64,000 nucleotides of DNA. Source: Lentibacillus jeotgali (lineage in GTDB: Bacteria; Bacillota; Bacilli; Bacillales; Amphibacillaceae). Below are positions 50,292 to 60,114 of the stretch, piece after piece (position 1 is the stretch's first letter; each line of letters begins with the position of its first letter). Position numbers and translations under genes: made by a program. The DNA lies in NCBI RefSeq assembly GCF_000224785.1, contig NZ_AGAV01000005.1:310001-374000 (forward strand), read 5' to 3'. The notes beneath the pieces are model-generated. The model searched no databases and was not told the origin of the DNA. It was given only the letters and a program-made list of their open reading frames with translations.

Positions 50292-51137
50292 ATGGAAACA
50301 TTACAAGACAGCTGGCTTGACTTTTTCCGGTCCAGTCTGCAAGAAGATGACTGGTGGCGACGCAAGCAAAATTTATATCGTGAACGCGAGGCCGAAATTG
50401 TCCGCATCAGCGGTCAGGGACATGTGTATGAAGAACTCCGGCATTCCGGTCTAGCGATATACCGGTATTTATTGCATATAACATTCTTAGTCAAGCAGCA
50501 AAGTCTTTTTTTTAGGGAAGAACAGGTGATTCCGTTTCAATTCAGGTGGGCGAATGGGAAAATAATGGAACATAAGCCGGTGAAAGTTCCATTTAAAATG
50601 GGAAACAAAGCCACTCTTGAGCCCGTTTCTCTCAGGGAGCTGTCAGGCGACCGATTTTCCTATGACAGACGGGTAGCCGTTCAGTATGCTGAGCGATGGT
50701 GGAACAGTTATAATCCAGCATATAGGAAGTTTGATGTCGATTGTACCAATTACGTCTCGCAATGTATGCACGCTGGAGGAGCCCCGATGCGGGGGGCACC
50801 TGACCGGGGGAGCGGCTGGTGGTATCAGAATGACAATTGGAGCTATAGCTGGGCCGTCGCGCATTCATTGCGCTGGTATTTAAGCGGCTCGACGTCGGGG
50901 TTAAAAGGAAAAGAAATGGAGTCGGCCCGCGATCTTATTCCTGGTGATATTATATGCTATGATTTTGAAGGTGATGGCAACTGGAATCACAATACAATTG
51001 TTGTTTCCAAGGATGCCGATGAAATGCCGCTGGTTAATGCTCATACCGATAACAGCCGAAATCGCTATTGGTCATATGAAGATTCCACAGCCTGGACCCC
51101 GGATATTCAATATAAGTTTTTCCGAATTGGCGAGTAG
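50292..51137 (+). CDS. Amidase_6 domain protein
   Basis: 281 residues. The C-terminal half (about 118-275) is a papain-like amidase domain (Amidase_6): RRVAVQYAERWWNSYNP, the cysteine in FDVDCTNYVSQCMHAGG and the histidine in NWNHNTIVVS with AHTDNSRNR after it. The N-terminal ~100 residues are charged and helical. No signal peptide is seen, so the protein is cytoplasmic or is released by another route. Domain relatives are thought to act on cell wall or peptide amide bonds. The ATG follows GATGGAGGGG. Confidence 0.82.
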   Translation: METLQDSWLDFFRSSLQEDDWWRRKQNLYREREAEIVRISGQGHVYEELRHSGLAIYRYLLHITFLVKQQSLFFREEQVIPFQFRWANGKIMEHKPVKVPFKMGNKATLEPVSLRELSGDRFSYDRRVAVQYAERWWNSYNPAYRKFDVDCTNYVSQCMHAGGAPMRGAPDRGSGWWYQNDNWSYSWAVAHSLRWYLSGSTSGLKGKEMESARDLIPGDIICYDFEGDGNWNHNTIVVSKDADEMPLVNAHTDNSRNRYWSYEDSTAWTPDIQYKFFRIGE

Positions 51138-51167
51138 TGATATAATAATGAAGTTGTTATAAGGAAA

Positions 51168-51213
51168 ACATCGCCAGAAGGAGCGCGAACATGAGCAGAA
51201 GAGCACAAACATC
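51168..51213. repeat. 20-bp-period tandem array, short copy
   Basis: ACATC/ACATG recurs at 51168, 51189 and 51209. The units read GCCAGAAGGAGCGCGA and GAGCAGAAGAGCACAA, joining features of the arrays at 28076 (CAGAAG) and 37237 (ACATGAGCGCGA). It begins about 30 bases after the stop of the amidase-domain gene. Confidence 0.65.
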
Positions 51214-51371
51214 GGCAATACGAAGCAGTCTTTCTCAAAATGTTGTTTGCCTTGCTGCTATCTGCGAGAGTGTATGTTTCGTAGAGAAGACTTCAACGTG
51301 AATGTCATCTGCGGTGTTCAAAAAGTGTCATTAAAATAGCTGATGTAAATTTGGAAGAGGAGAATGGAACA

Positions 51372-51845
51372 GTGAGTTTGCATGTCGTATTATTTCAACC
51401 TGAAATCCCTGCCAATACAGGTAATATTGCCAGAACTTGTCTGTCAGCAAACGCAACGTTGCACTTAATACGCCCGCTGGGATTTTCCACTGATGATAAA
51501 ATGGTTCGCCGGGCAGGGCTGGACTACTGGCCGTATGTAGACGTCCGGGAATATGATTCTATTGAGGACTTATACAAAGCACATCCTGATGGGGAATATT
51601 ACTACATTGAAAACGTCGGTTCAAATTATTACAATAATTATGATTTCACTGATACAAGTCAGGATTTGTTTTTTGTGTTTGGTCGCGAAGGCAGCGGCTT
51701 TCCGGAGGAGTTTTTGAAAGGGAAGGAAGATCAATGCCTGCGGGTGCATATGGGTGATAAGGTACGTTCGCTGAATTTGGCAAACACGGCAGCGATTATT
51801 GTGTACGAAGCCTTGAGGCAACAAGGGTTTCCGGGGATGGCATAG
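51372..51845 (+). CDS. trmL: tRNA (cytidine/uridine-34 2'-O) methyltransferase TrmL
   Basis: 157 residues from the GTG at 51372, after GAGGAGAATGG (a frame from 51351 includes the site itself). SPOUT fold: HVVLFQPEIPANTGNIARTC at the N-terminus, FVFGREGSGFPEEFL in the middle and LRVHMGDKVRSLNLANTAAI at the C-terminal knot, all hallmarks of TrmL/CspR. It methylates the wobble base ribose of tRNA-Leu species. A perfect terminator follows. Confidence 0.93.
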   Translation: MSLHVVLFQPEIPANTGNIARTCLSANATLHLIRPLGFSTDDKMVRRAGLDYWPYVDVREYDSIEDLYKAHPDGEYYYIENVGSNYYNNYDFTDTSQDLFFVFGREGSGFPEEFLKGKEDQCLRVHMGDKVRSLNLANTAAIIVYEALRQQGFPGMA

Positions 51846-51860
51846 TGTTCATAATGTCAT

Positions 51861-51890
51861 AAAAGCATCGGCTTAGCTGCCGATGCTTTT
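51861..51890. terminator. Bidirectional terminator after trmL
   Basis: A perfect 12-bp stem AAAAGCATCGGC (51861-51872) with GCCGATGCTTTT (51879-51890), loop TTAGCT. Confidence 0.93.
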
Positions 51891-51892
51891 AC

Positions 51893-51940
51893 TGTTTAAC
51901 TAACATTCGGTGGTAAAAGCACCCACTGAATGAAGTTTCT
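51893..51940 (-). repeat. Fragment of the ~120-bp element, reverse orientation
   Basis: Read on the minus strand: AAACTTCATTCAGTGG, then a variable loop and CCGAATGTTAGTT, matching the first hairpin of the copy at 60111. The second half of the element is absent. It starts immediately after the stop codon of the mini-lipoprotein gene. Confidence 0.75.
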
Positions 51941-51942
51941 TT

Positions 51943-52044
51943 TTATTGGTCATTTTTTGGTACACCGGGTTTGGCATCGTATCCCGCTGTAAAGCAGGAA
52001 ACAACAAAGGTTACGGTAACACCCAATATCAGTAACAGTTTCAT
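51943..52044 (-). CDS. Mini-lipoprotein, 33 residues
   Basis: ATG at 52044 follows GAGGAGGCAATATC, an excellent site. The peptide is MKLLLILGVTVTFVVSCFTA, then GYDAKPGVPKNDQ: an export signal with a lipobox-like VVSC and only about 17 residues left after the cysteine. It would be a tiny surface lipopeptide. No family is recognised. The upstream region faces odhA. Confidence 0.6.
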   Translation of the reverse strand: MKLLLILGVTVTFVVSCFTAGYDAKPGVPKNDQ

Positions 52045-52439
52045 GATATTGCCTCCTCGTATAGACATATGTATACAACGTATTGATTATATTATGTCCT
52101 TATTATATAGGATAATTCCTCTAATGTGAACCATTAGCTCATTTTACCGAAATCGTATCACCTTTCGTTAATTTCCATTGATTAAACAGTAAGCGTTCAG
52201 GGAATAACTGCCAATGATGCCATTTCACTTATTTCGTAATCACCGGTATGAATACCCGTGTGACAGAATTCAATACGTTCGAATTATTTCATTTTTTGAA
52301 TACCGGATTCGCTGTTGTTTCCTTGTCGAAAATAGGGTATATTAGTTGATGAAACTGACGCTAAAGATCTATAATAGCAACAGAGTTTGAAAAGCCGTTT
52401 AGCAACGGGATAAAGTTAACTTCTAATGGGGGTATAGAC
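52045..52439. promoter_or_regulatory. Regulatory region of odhA
   Basis: TTGTTT (52315-52320), 17 bases, TATATT (52338-52343) forms a SigA-type promoter about 100 bases before odhA. An imperfect 20-bp palindrome (CACCGGTAT / ATACCCGTG, spacer GA) at 52241-52260 lies upstream and could bind a regulator. AGTAAGCGTTCAGG near 52187 only partly fits a cre site. Confidence 0.6.
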
Positions 52440-55301
52440 GTGGCACAAAATGAAGAAACTCATGAAAGTTTCTGGGGCAGTTTTCATGGGCCAAACATGG
52501 GTTACATTGAGGAACAATATGAGTTATATAAGGAAGACCGTGATGCAGTTGATCCATCATTAGTAGAACTTTTCGACAAGCATGGTGCCCCTGACTGGAC
52601 AAGACCTGCGCAAAGCTCAAGCCAGACAGCAGTATCTGAGCCAGTATCATCTACCACTAATATTAAAAAACTGACCTCAGCAATGAGACTTGTTGAGGCT
52701 ATTCGTCGTTTTGGACATCTTGAGGCGGATATTTATCCGGTTGGCCGCGACGAACGCAGTACAGATATGGTTGATCCGGACACATACGGATTATCTGTGG
52801 GAGATTTACGCAATATACCGGCCAACTTACTGTGGGAAAAAGCTCCGGATAGCGTGGATGACGGGTTTGAGGTTATCCAGGAGCTGAAAAAGTTGTATTC
52901 CGGCACCATTACGTTTGAATATGATCATGTGAACAGTGATGATGAACGGGCATGGCTGCTCAATTATATCGAATCAGGCAGATACCATTCAGCTAGTTCA
53001 GCAGAAAACAAAAAAAGTCTGCTTGAGCGTATGGCTCAAGTGGAAGGATTTGAGGAGTTTCTGCAAAAAACGTTTGTCGGTCAAAAACGTTTTTCCATTG
53101 AAGGCCTTGAATCCATGATTCCGATGCTTGATCGAGTGGTTAAAAATTCAATCGAGGATAAGATTGAGCACATCATGATGGGTATGGCGCACCGAGGCCG
53201 TCTCAGTGTATTGGCACACGTTCTAGGTAAGCCGTTTGATAAGATATTCTCCGAGTTTCACCATTCGCCTGATAAGGAATTGATCCCTTCCGAAGGCTCT
53301 TCCGGCATTAATTCCGGATGGACAGGCGATGTGAAATATCACTTTGGAGCGACGAAAGATGTCCAGGAAGATGACGGAACATCAACACGTATTACACTCG
53401 CCAATAACCCATCACACCTGGAATTCGTGAACCCCGTTGCCGAAGGGTTTGCGCGTGCAGGTCAGGACAGCCGCTTCCAAAAAGGCTATCCTGAGCAGGA
53501 TTTCAATAAAGCATTACCTTTATTGATTCATGGCGATGCGTCGTTTATCGGTGAGGGTGTTGTTGCTGAAACGCTGAACTTCAAAGGGCTGCCAGGCTAT
53601 CAGACAGGCGGAACCCTCCATATCATTGCGAACAACCTTCTCGGGTATACGACGAACCAGGAAGATGGCAGATCAACACATTATGCAAGTGATTTGGCAA
53701 AAGGATTTGAAATTCCAATTGTTCACGTGAATGCTGATGATCCGGTTGCCTGTGTTGTTGCTATGAAAATGGCGTATGAATACCGTCAAAAATTCCATAA
53801 AGACTTTCTGATTGATCTTGTTGGCTACCGTCGCTACGGTCATAATGAAATGGATGAACCGCGGGCGACACAGCCTTATCTGTATCACGATATTGATAAT
53901 CATCCTACAGCAGCAAATGTTTTTGCTGAAAAACTGCAACAACAGGGGATTGTTGAAGAAGGCAAGTTAAACGATCTTAAAAATCAAACCGAGTCGAACC
54001 TGCGTGAGATTTATGAAAATATGAAAGAAGATGACGCGGCTGAAACGGAAGTCAAAAGTATGCCGCAAGCTTTGACAAATGGTCTTGATCGGTTTGACAC
54101 AGCCGTATCTCTGGAAACATTAAAAAAGCTGAATAAAGACTTGCAATCACGCCCGGAAGGTTTTACTGTTTTCCGCAAGTTAAAACGGATCCTGAGCCGG
54201 CGCGATAATGTCCTGGAAGAGGGGAATAAAGCAGACTGGGGTGCAGGCGAGGCATTGACCTATGCATCCATTCTGAACGACGGCATTCCAATTCGGTTAA
54301 CCGGACAGGATACAGAGCGCGGAACGTTCGCCCACAGACATCTAGTTCTGCATGATGCCGAAACAGGTGAAACATACTGCCCAATGCATGGACTTGAAGG
54401 TGTGGATGTATCATTTGATATCCGCAACAGCCCATTGTCAGAAGCTGGTGTTTTAGGGTTTGAATATGGTTACAGTGTTCAAGCGCCGAACACACTTGTC
54501 ATTTGGGAAGCGCAGTTTGGTGATTTCTCCAATGCTGCTCAGGTTATTTTTGATCAGTTTATTTCAGCAGCACGGGCAAAATGGGGCGATAAGTCCAATA
54601 TGGTCATGCTGTTGCCGCATGGATATGAAGGTCAGGGGCCTGAACATTCCAGTGCACGTCTGGAACGCTTTTTGCAGCTGGCGGCGGAAAACAACTGGAT
54701 TGTTGCCAATGTCACATCGTCGGCACAGTATTTCCATTTGATTCGCCGACAGGCAGCTATGCGCGGAAGGGAAGAAGCGCGTCCGTTAATCTTAATGTCG
54801 CCAAAGAGTTTATTGCGTAATCAGCGTGTCGCTTCAAGCCCTGAAAAATTTTCAGAAGGCAAGTTCGAACCATTAAGACAGCAACCAAGCCTGAAAGTGA
54901 GCAAGAAAAATGCAAAAAGACTGCTAATTGGCAGTGGTAAGGTTATGGTTGATATTGAAGATGCCATTGAAAATTCGGATGAAAAATTTGAGTGGCTGCG
55001 TGCACTCAGACTGGAGCAGATTTATCCGTTCCCGAAAAAACAGCTTGAAAAAGAATTAAAAGAGCTGCCTAATTTGGAAGAGATCGTCTGGGTACAGGAA
55101 GAACCTCAGAACATGGGAAGCTGGGATTTTGTTGATGACTATCTGAGAGAATTATTGAGTGAAGGTCAGACACTAAGATATATAGGCCGACCACACCGTG
55201 CATCACCGGCGGTAGGAGAACCAAACGTAGACAAAGCAGAACAGCGGCAAATCATTGAACAAGCAATTAACCCGTCAGAAGGAGGAGATTCCAGTGAGTG
55301 A
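52440..55301 (+). CDS. odhA: 2-oxoglutarate dehydrogenase E1 component
   Basis: 953 residues, the full length for OdhA. Thiamine diphosphate enzyme: the N-terminal start [20 protein letters not shown] is the short E2-binding part, [19 protein letters not shown] lies near residue 248, the cofactor region [16 protein letters not shown] near 363, and the C-terminal half has [18 protein letters not shown] and [20 protein letters not shown]. It decarboxylates 2-oxoglutarate in the TCA cycle. The GTG start follows GGGGG at 52430-52434. It overlaps odhB by 8 bases, so translation is coupled. No E3 gene is present here, as in other Bacilli. Confidence 0.97.
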   Translation: MAQNEETHESFWGSFHGPNMGYIEEQYELYKEDRDAVDPSLVELFDKHGAPDWTRPAQSSSQTAVSEPVSSTTNIKKLTSAMRLVEAIRRFGHLEADIYPVGRDERSTDMVDPDTYGLSVGDLRNIPANLLWEKAPDSVDDGFEVIQELKKLYSGTITFEYDHVNSDDERAWLLNYIESGRYHSASSAENKKSLLERMAQVEGFEEFLQKTFVGQKRFSIEGLESMIPMLDRVVKNSIEDKIEHIMMGMAHRGRLSVLAHVLGKPFDKIFSEFHHSPDKELIPSEGSSGINSGWTGDVKYHFGATKDVQEDDGTSTRITLANNPSHLEFVNPVAEGFARAGQDSRFQKGYPEQDFNKALPLLIHGDASFIGEGVVAETLNFKGLPGYQTGGTLHIIANNLLGYTTNQEDGRSTHYASDLAKGFEIPIVHVNADDPVACVVAMKMAYEYRQKFHKDFLIDLVGYRRYGHNEMDEPRATQPYLYHDIDNHPTAANVFAEKLQQQGIVEEGKLNDLKNQTESNLREIYENMKEDDAAETEVKSMPQALTNGLDRFDTAVSLETLKKLNKDLQSRPEGFTVFRKLKRILSRRDNVLEEGNKADWGAGEALTYASILNDGIPIRLTGQDTERGTFAHRHLVLHDAETGETYCPMHGLEGVDVSFDIRNSPLSEAGVLGFEYGYSVQAPNTLVIWEAQFGDFSNAAQVIFDQFISAARAKWGDKSNMVMLLPHGYEGQGPEHSSARLERFLQLAAENNWIVANVTSSAQYFHLIRRQAAMRGREEARPLILMSPKSLLRNQRVASSPEKFSEGKFEPLRQQPSLKVSKKNAKRLLIGSGKVMVDIEDAIENSDEKFEWLRALRLEQIYPFPKKQLEKELKELPNLEEIVWVQEEPQNMGSWDFVDDYLRELLSEGQTLRYIGRPHRASPAVGEPNVDKAEQRQIIEQAINPSEGGDSSE

Positions 55302-56592
55302 AATTAAAGTACCGGAACTTGCCGAGTCGATTACAGAAGGAACCATATCCGAATGGCTCGTCAAAAAGGGTGACAAAGTTGAAAAAGGCGAAGCGGTTGT
55401 CGAATTGGAAACTGATAAAGTCAATGTCGAAGTGAACACGGATTATGCAGGTGTTATAACCGAAATTGTTGCCGAAGAAGGCGATGATGTGGAAGTCGGC
55501 GAAGTGATTGCCAAGCTGGATGAAAATGGGGAAGCAAGCGGAAGCGATTCAGACGAAGGCAAAAAAGAAGAATCCCCTGAACCCGAAAAATCTGAGCCAA
55601 CAGAAGAGAAATCCCAAGAGCCTGAAAAAGAAGACAAACAGGAAAAGCAGGATAAAGAAGACAAACAGGATGATTCATCCGACAGCAACCAAGATGTCAT
55701 TGCATCACCTGCAGCACGGAAGCGTGCCCGTGAGCTTGGCATTGACCTGAGCGATGTTCAGCCGCGAGACCCATTGGGGCGTATCCGTCCGGAAGATGTT
55801 GATTCTGCAGCTAAAGGCGGAAGCGATCAGAAGGAATCCAAGCCGGCTAAAAAAGAAGAGCCAAAACAATCTGAGAAAACAGAGTTCGATAAGCCAGTTG
55901 AAAGAATTAAGATGTCCCGCCGTCGTCAGACCATAGCCAATCATCTTGTAGGGGTGCAGCAGGAAGCGGCTATGCTGACGACGTTTAATGAAGTCGATAT
56001 GTCAGCTATTATGGAATTGCGTAATAAGCGTAAAGAGGACTTCAAAGAAAAACACGGCGTCAAATTAGGCTTCATGTCCTTCTTTACCAAAGCAGTTATC
56101 GGCGCGTTAAAAGACTTCCCGCTTCTGAATGCAGAAATTCAGGGCAAAGAAATTGTTAAGAAAAAATTCTATGATATCGGGATTGCCGTCTCCACTGACG
56201 AAGGACTTGTTGTACCAGTTGTGCGTGATGCAGACAAACTGGACTTCGCAGGTGTTGAAAAAGAGATCGGTGATTTAGGTAAAAAGGCAATCAATAAGGA
56301 ATTGGCGCTGAATGATCTACAGGGCGGGACCTTCACCATTACAAACGGAGGTACCTTTGGATCAATGCTATCAACGCCTATCCTGAATTCTCCACAGGTT
56401 GGAATACTTGGTATGCACAATATTCAAAAACGCCCTGTGGTTATGCCGGACGATTCAATTGAAGTGCGTCCAATGATGTATCTGGCAGTATCATACGACC
56501 ACCGGATCGTTGATGGTAAGGAAGCTGTACAGTTCCTTGTACGTATAAAAGAACTGCTGGAAGATCCTTATGATTTATTGCTGGAAGGCTAG
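55294..56592 (+). CDS. odhB: Dihydrolipoyllysine succinyltransferase (E2)
   Basis: 432 residues from the GTG at 55294, after GGAGGAGA; an in-frame ATG at 55255 lies inside odhA and is rejected. Lipoyl domain (1-77) with Lys42 in ETDKVNVEV, then an exceptionally charged Glu/Lys/Asp linker (about 80-130), the E1/E3-binding domain [19 protein letters not shown], a second charged linker and the catalytic domain with [12 protein letters not shown]. It forms the core of the 2-oxoglutarate dehydrogenase complex. The long acidic linker may reflect a salt-adapted proteome (inference). Confidence 0.96.
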   Translation: MSEIKVPELAESITEGTISEWLVKKGDKVEKGEAVVELETDKVNVEVNTDYAGVITEIVAEEGDDVEVGEVIAKLDENGEASGSDSDEGKKEESPEPEKSEPTEEKSQEPEKEDKQEKQDKEDKQDDSSDSNQDVIASPAARKRARELGIDLSDVQPRDPLGRIRPEDVDSAAKGGSDQKESKPAKKEEPKQSEKTEFDKPVERIKMSRRRQTIANHLVGVQQEAAMLTTFNEVDMSAIMELRNKRKEDFKEKHGVKLGFMSFFTKAVIGALKDFPLLNAEIQGKEIVKKKFYDIGIAVSTDEGLVVPVVRDADKLDFAGVEKEIGDLGKKAINKELALNDLQGGTFTITNGGTFGSMLSTPILNSPQVGILGMHNIQKRPVVMPDDSIEVRPMMYLAVSYDHRIVDGKEAVQFLVRIKELLEDPYDLLLEG

Positions 56593-56603
56593 TTAACATG
56601 AAT

Positions 56604-56643
56604 AAACCCTCGCTCTGATGAAAAATCGTGGCGAGGGTTTTAT
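56604..56643 (+). terminator. Terminator of the odhAB operon
   Basis: AACCCTCGC (56605-56613) pairs with GCGAGGGTT (56631-56639), then TTTAT. Confidence 0.85.
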
Positions 56644-56693
56644 ATGGAAAATTATTGAGATCTGCTTTGAATGGGGTGATCTTTGGGGGCTGT

Positions 56694-57191
56694 TCAGCTG
56701 GTGACTGCTTTTTTTAACAGTTTAATGTCGGATTCCATGTCCATTACTTTTTCGTTTATTGTGTGTTCCATTATTATCTGAAATTCATAATTCTTGGCAG
56801 TTTGTTCTCTGATAATTCGAAGCTGATCTTCGACATTTATGAGTCTGCCATTCATGTCGTTAAACGTTACATCCATGGTATCGAATCTTTCATTGAACGC
56901 TTTGAATTGTCCATCCACAGTATTGAATCTTTCATCGAACGTTTTGAGTTGTCCATCCACGGTATTGAATCTTTCATCGATCGCTTTAAGTTGTCCATCC
57001 ACGGTATTGAATCTTTCATCGAACGTTTTGAGTTGTCCATCCACGGTATTGAATCTTTCATCGATCGCTTTAAGTTGTCCATCCATGGTATTGAATCTTT
57101 CGTCGAACGTTTTGAGTTGTCGATCTGTGGCATCAAATCGGCTATTTAGTTTTTGAATTTCAGTTAGCACCATTTTCATATCTTCGCTCAT
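56694..57191 (-). CDS. Coiled-coil protein built of 14-residue repeats
   Basis: 165 residues. After a short start (MSEDMKMVLTEIQKLNSRF) come about seven 14-residue units of the form FDERFNTVDGQLKA, alternating FDERF...LKA and IDERF...LKT so that the DNA repeat is a 84-bp dimer. The C-terminal ~50 residues (RIIREQTAKNYEFQIIMEH) are helical and not repeated. There is no signal or membrane segment. It is probably a rod-like coiled coil. Similar short proteins in Bacilli are uncharacterised. AGGTGA precedes the ATG. Repeat number could vary between strains. Confidence 0.75.
   Translation of the reverse strand: MSEDMKMVLTEIQKLNSRFDATDRQLKTFDERFNTMDGQLKAIDERFNTVDGQLKTFDERFNTVDGQLKAIDERFNTVDGQLKTFDERFNTVDGQFKAFNERFDTMDVTFNDMNGRLINVEDQLRIIREQTAKNYEFQIIMEHTINEKVMDMESDIKLLKKAVTS
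56880..57130. repeat. In-gene 42/84-bp tandem repeat
   Basis: About six 42-bp units inside the coiled-coil gene, with alternate units nearly identical at the DNA level. This argues for recent unequal recombination rather than slow divergence. Confidence 0.85.
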
Positions 57192-57536
57192 CTTTTCACC
57201 TCCCTAATAGGTATTATACCATGTTTACAAACAAACGCATCTGCTAAAAATCTGATTTTAAACAGAAAATAATCGTCAAACGTTCCAAAATCGATAATAC
57301 CAAATGTTCAATTTGGTATGCATTATGACATGAGGAAATCACTTTTAGTCTAAAACGAAATGTTCCAGATCATGTTAATATTTGCCTTTACAGGGAATAA
57401 CTAATATAGCCGTATAAAAAATTAATATTGCCAGACGTCTGACAAGCTGGTAAAATCATATTTGGAAAAAAGCGAAATTGTAAGCAGTTTCAGTATCTGT
57501 GCATGGGTTCGCTTAACATAAGAGGGAGGTACATCA
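57192..57536. other. Intergenic region with two palindromes before the nucleoside carrier gene
   Basis: ATACCAAAT (57297-57305) and ATTTGGTAT (57311-57319) form a perfect 9-bp inverted repeat; CAGACGTCTG (57432-57441) is a perfect 10-bp palindrome. Either may be an operator for the carrier gene. No coding frame is seen. Confidence 0.55.
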
Positions 57537-58727
57537 GTGGATATTTTGCTTGGTATTTTAGCAATTATAATTGTATTGGGACTGGCCTATTTAATGTCCA
57601 ATGATAAGAAAAATATAAATTATAAGGGCCTCGGTATCATGTTGCTTGCCCAGCTTATCATTGCCTGGTTCATGTTATATACATCGGTAGGCCGTACAGT
57701 CATCGAGTGGATTTCGGCCGGATTTAATAAGTTAATTGAATTCGGTACAGCCGGTGTTAATTTCGTTGTGGGCGGCATTCAGATTGCAGAAGGAGGAAGT
57801 GTATTCTTCTTTAATGTTCTTCTTCTGATTATCTTTTTCGCAACCCTTCTTTCCGTTTTGACATATTTAAGAATTTTGCCCCCGATTATTAAATATTTGG
57901 GCGGATTATTATCAAAGATAACCGGATTGCCAAGGGTAGAATCATTTAATGCAGTAAACAGTATTTTTTTCGGACAGTCTGAAGCATTGCTCGCGATCAA
58001 AACACAATTTCATCATTTGGATAACAATCGGCTTTACATTGTGAGTGCATCCGCCATGGGATCGGTTTCTGCGTCAATTGTGGGAGCGTACCTGCAAATT
58101 CTGCCGCCTGAATATGTACTGGCAGCGTTGCCACTTAACATGTTCAGTGCGTTAATTTTATCTTCAGTTATTGCTCCGGTGAATATTCCAGAAGAGGAAG
58201 ATAAGGTTGACGTACAAGAAGTTTCCCATGATAAAAGTATTTTTGAAGCAATGAGTAATGGGGCCCTGGACGGCGGTAAAATTGCTTTGATTGTTGCCGC
58301 GATGCTGATTGCATTTATTGCATCCTTGGAGTTGGTTAATTGGCTGATCCAATTAGTCTTTGCGGGCGTTACGCTACAGGAAATCCTCGGTTACATTATC
58401 GCACCGATCGGTATTCTAATGGGTATTTCTCCAGCGGAAGTAATTGAGGCAGGCGGTGTTATGGGTACGAAAATTGTTACCAACGAATTTGTCGCCATGC
58501 TTGAATTTGAACAAATGCTGGGCTCCATGTCGGAAAAAACAATTGGAATTGTTACGGTATTTCTGACAAGCTTTGCCAATTTCTCATCGATTGGCATTAT
58601 TGCAGGAACAGTACAGGGAATAGACAGCAAGAAAGCTGTACAAGTTTCCGGATTTGGAATGAAGCTGCTCATCGGTGCAACATTGGCATCGATTCTGTCG
58701 GCTACTATGGCAGGTCTGTTTCTATAA
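57537..58727 (+). CDS. Concentrative nucleoside transporter (NupC family)
   Basis: 396 residues, about 10 helices. CNT motifs: SIFFGQSEALLAIKTQFHH near residue 142, SASAMGSVSASIVGAYLQIL near residue 168, and the C-terminal TKIVTNEFVAMLEFEQM and SFANFSSIGIIAGTVQG. These surround the nucleoside and sodium/proton sites in NupC/CNT proteins. It imports nucleosides with an ion gradient. The GTG start follows GAGGGAGG. It is monocistronic with a strong terminator. Two palindromes upstream suggest transcriptional control. Confidence 0.92.
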   Translation: MDILLGILAIIIVLGLAYLMSNDKKNINYKGLGIMLLAQLIIAWFMLYTSVGRTVIEWISAGFNKLIEFGTAGVNFVVGGIQIAEGGSVFFFNVLLLIIFFATLLSVLTYLRILPPIIKYLGGLLSKITGLPRVESFNAVNSIFFGQSEALLAIKTQFHHLDNNRLYIVSASAMGSVSASIVGAYLQILPPEYVLAALPLNMFSALILSSVIAPVNIPEEEDKVDVQEVSHDKSIFEAMSNGALDGGKIALIVAAMLIAFIASLELVNWLIQLVFAGVTLQEILGYIIAPIGILMGISPAEVIEAGGVMGTKIVTNEFVAMLEFEQMLGSMSEKTIGIVTVFLTSFANFSSIGIIAGTVQGIDSKKAVQVSGFGMKLLIGATLASILSATMAGLFL

Positions 58728-58761
58728 ACCTTTTTAGTTAATTCGTTGCCCGGATACACGT

Positions 58762-58790
58762 TGTTACCGCCAATTATATGCGGGATAAAA
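58762..58790 (+). repeat. Possible 3' fragment of the ~120-bp element
   Basis: TTACCGCCAATTATATGCGGGATAA-like sequence resembles the end of the full copies (TTACTGACCATTATATGCGGG). Too short for certainty; it merges into the following terminator. Confidence 0.4.
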
Positions 58791-58828
58791 GGCAGGTACT
58801 GATCTAAGAGCGATTAGTGCCTGCTTTT
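58787..58828 (+). terminator. Terminator of the nucleoside carrier gene
   Basis: GCAGGTACTGATC (58792-58804) pairs with GATTAGTGCCTGC (58812-58824) using two G-T pairs, then TTTT. Confidence 0.88.
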
Positions 58829-58899
58829 ATATTTTGTCAGTGCAGTTTGTTCAGGCAGGATTCGGGCTATCTTTGCTATTGATTTCGATATATATCATT

Positions 58900-58927
58900 T
58901 TGACTGTGGATGTTTCATATATATGCT
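58900..58927 (+). promoter_or_regulatory. Probable murG promoter
   Basis: TTGACT (58900-58905), 16 bases, TATGCT (58922-58927), about 105 bases before the murG start. Confidence 0.55.
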
Positions 58928-59031
58928 CTTTCTTTTTAATCATTTTTCCCTTAGGATAGAAGAAGTTATTTTAAATGCAAGAATGATTAAATCGTCTTGT
59001 GCGGGATTGCGAAATAAGGAGTGCATTGTTT

Positions 59032-60114
59032 ATGAGTGCAAAAAGAATTTTATTTACTGGCGGCGGTACAGCCGGTCATGTGATTGTGAACCTTGCCCTT
59101 ATCCCTGTTTTTCAGAAAGAAGGATGGGAGATTGATTATATCGGTTCCAAAGACGGGATAGAACGCAGGCTGATTGAATCACTGGAAGGTGTCACATACC
59201 ATCCAATTTCCACCGGTAAATTGCGCCGCTACATATCAAAGGAGAATATCAAAGATCCGTTTAAAGTGCTGAAAGGAACCATGCAGGCGTGGCATATCAT
59301 TGGCAAGCGGAAACCTGCTGTTGTATTTTCCAAGGGCGGCTTCGTGTCCGTACCTGTCATAATGGCGGCAAAACTCCGCGGTGTGCCGGCAGTCATTCAC
59401 GAATCTGATTTCACACCGGGTCTTGCCAACAAAATTGCGATGCCGTTTGCCAAGAAAGTATTGGCTACCTTTCCGGAGACAATCGACTATCTGCCTGAGA
59501 AGAAAGCTGAATATGTCGGGGCAGTCATCCGTGATGAACTTTTCGAGGGTGATAAGGAGAAAGGGCTGGAATTGTGTGGTTTTACCAAAGAGAAACCGGT
59601 ATTGCTCATTATGGGTGGCAGCGGCGGAGCGGAAAAAATCAATCAGATGGTGCGCGCGAGTCTTGATCAGCTTTTGCCGGAGTTCCAGATTGCCCATATA
59701 TGCGGCCAGGGAAAAATTGATCCGGCCGTAAATAATAATGGGTATGCCCAGTTTGAATATGTTAATGAAGCGTTGAAGGATCTGTTTGCAGCAACCGACT
59801 TTGTGCTGTCACGTGCCGGTGCTAACGCGATTTTCGAATTTCTAGCACTTCATAAACCGATGCTGCTGATTCCGCTGTCAAGATCGGCAAGCAGGGGGGA
59901 TCAGATCATAAACGCCAATTCATTCAAGGACAAGGATTATGCACGTGTTATGGAAGAGGAGAATTTAACGGAAGCGTCATTGACCGACGAATTGTTCAAA
60001 CTGAAAAAGCAGGCACCGATCATGATTGACCATATGAAGAAATACAAGAGCGAGAAAGCACGCGAGCGGGTGATTGAAATTATTAAGACCATCGGAGAGG
60101 AAACGGCTGGATAA
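59032..60114 (+). CDS. murG: MurG, UDP-GlcNAc transferase of lipid II synthesis
   Basis: 360 residues from the ATG at 59032 (AAGGAG upstream); a frame from 58999 has no site. GT28 family: [20 protein letters not shown] at the N-terminus, [19 protein letters not shown] near residue 100, [16 protein letters not shown] near 127, [14 protein letters not shown] near 195 and [20 protein letters not shown] near 262. The sequence is closer to the S. aureus type than to the GGTGGHIYPALA type of dcw clusters. It stands alone, outside a division cluster. The stop TAA overlaps the start of a ~120-bp repeat element. Confidence 0.93.
   Translation: MSAKRILFTGGGTAGHVIVNLALIPVFQKEGWEIDYIGSKDGIERRLIESLEGVTYHPISTGKLRRYISKENIKDPFKVLKGTMQAWHIIGKRKPAVVFSKGGFVSVPVIMAAKLRGVPAVIHESDFTPGLANKIAMPFAKKVLATFPETIDYLPEKKAEYVGAVIRDELFEGDKEKGLELCGFTKEKPVLLIMGGSGGAEKINQMVRASLDQLLPEFQIAHICGQGKIDPAVNNNGYAQFEYVNEALKDLFAATDFVLSRAGANAIFEFLALHKPMLLIPLSRSASRGDQIINANSFKDKDYARVMEEENLTEASLTDELFKLKKQAPIMIDHMKKYKSEKARERVIEIIKTIGEETAG

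Noticed and set aside
56763-57149. Plus-strand frames with IHGIESFIERFELS-type repeats
   Set aside because: Shadows of the coiled-coil gene on the minus strand, which has the ribosome site and a sensible non-repeated C-terminus.
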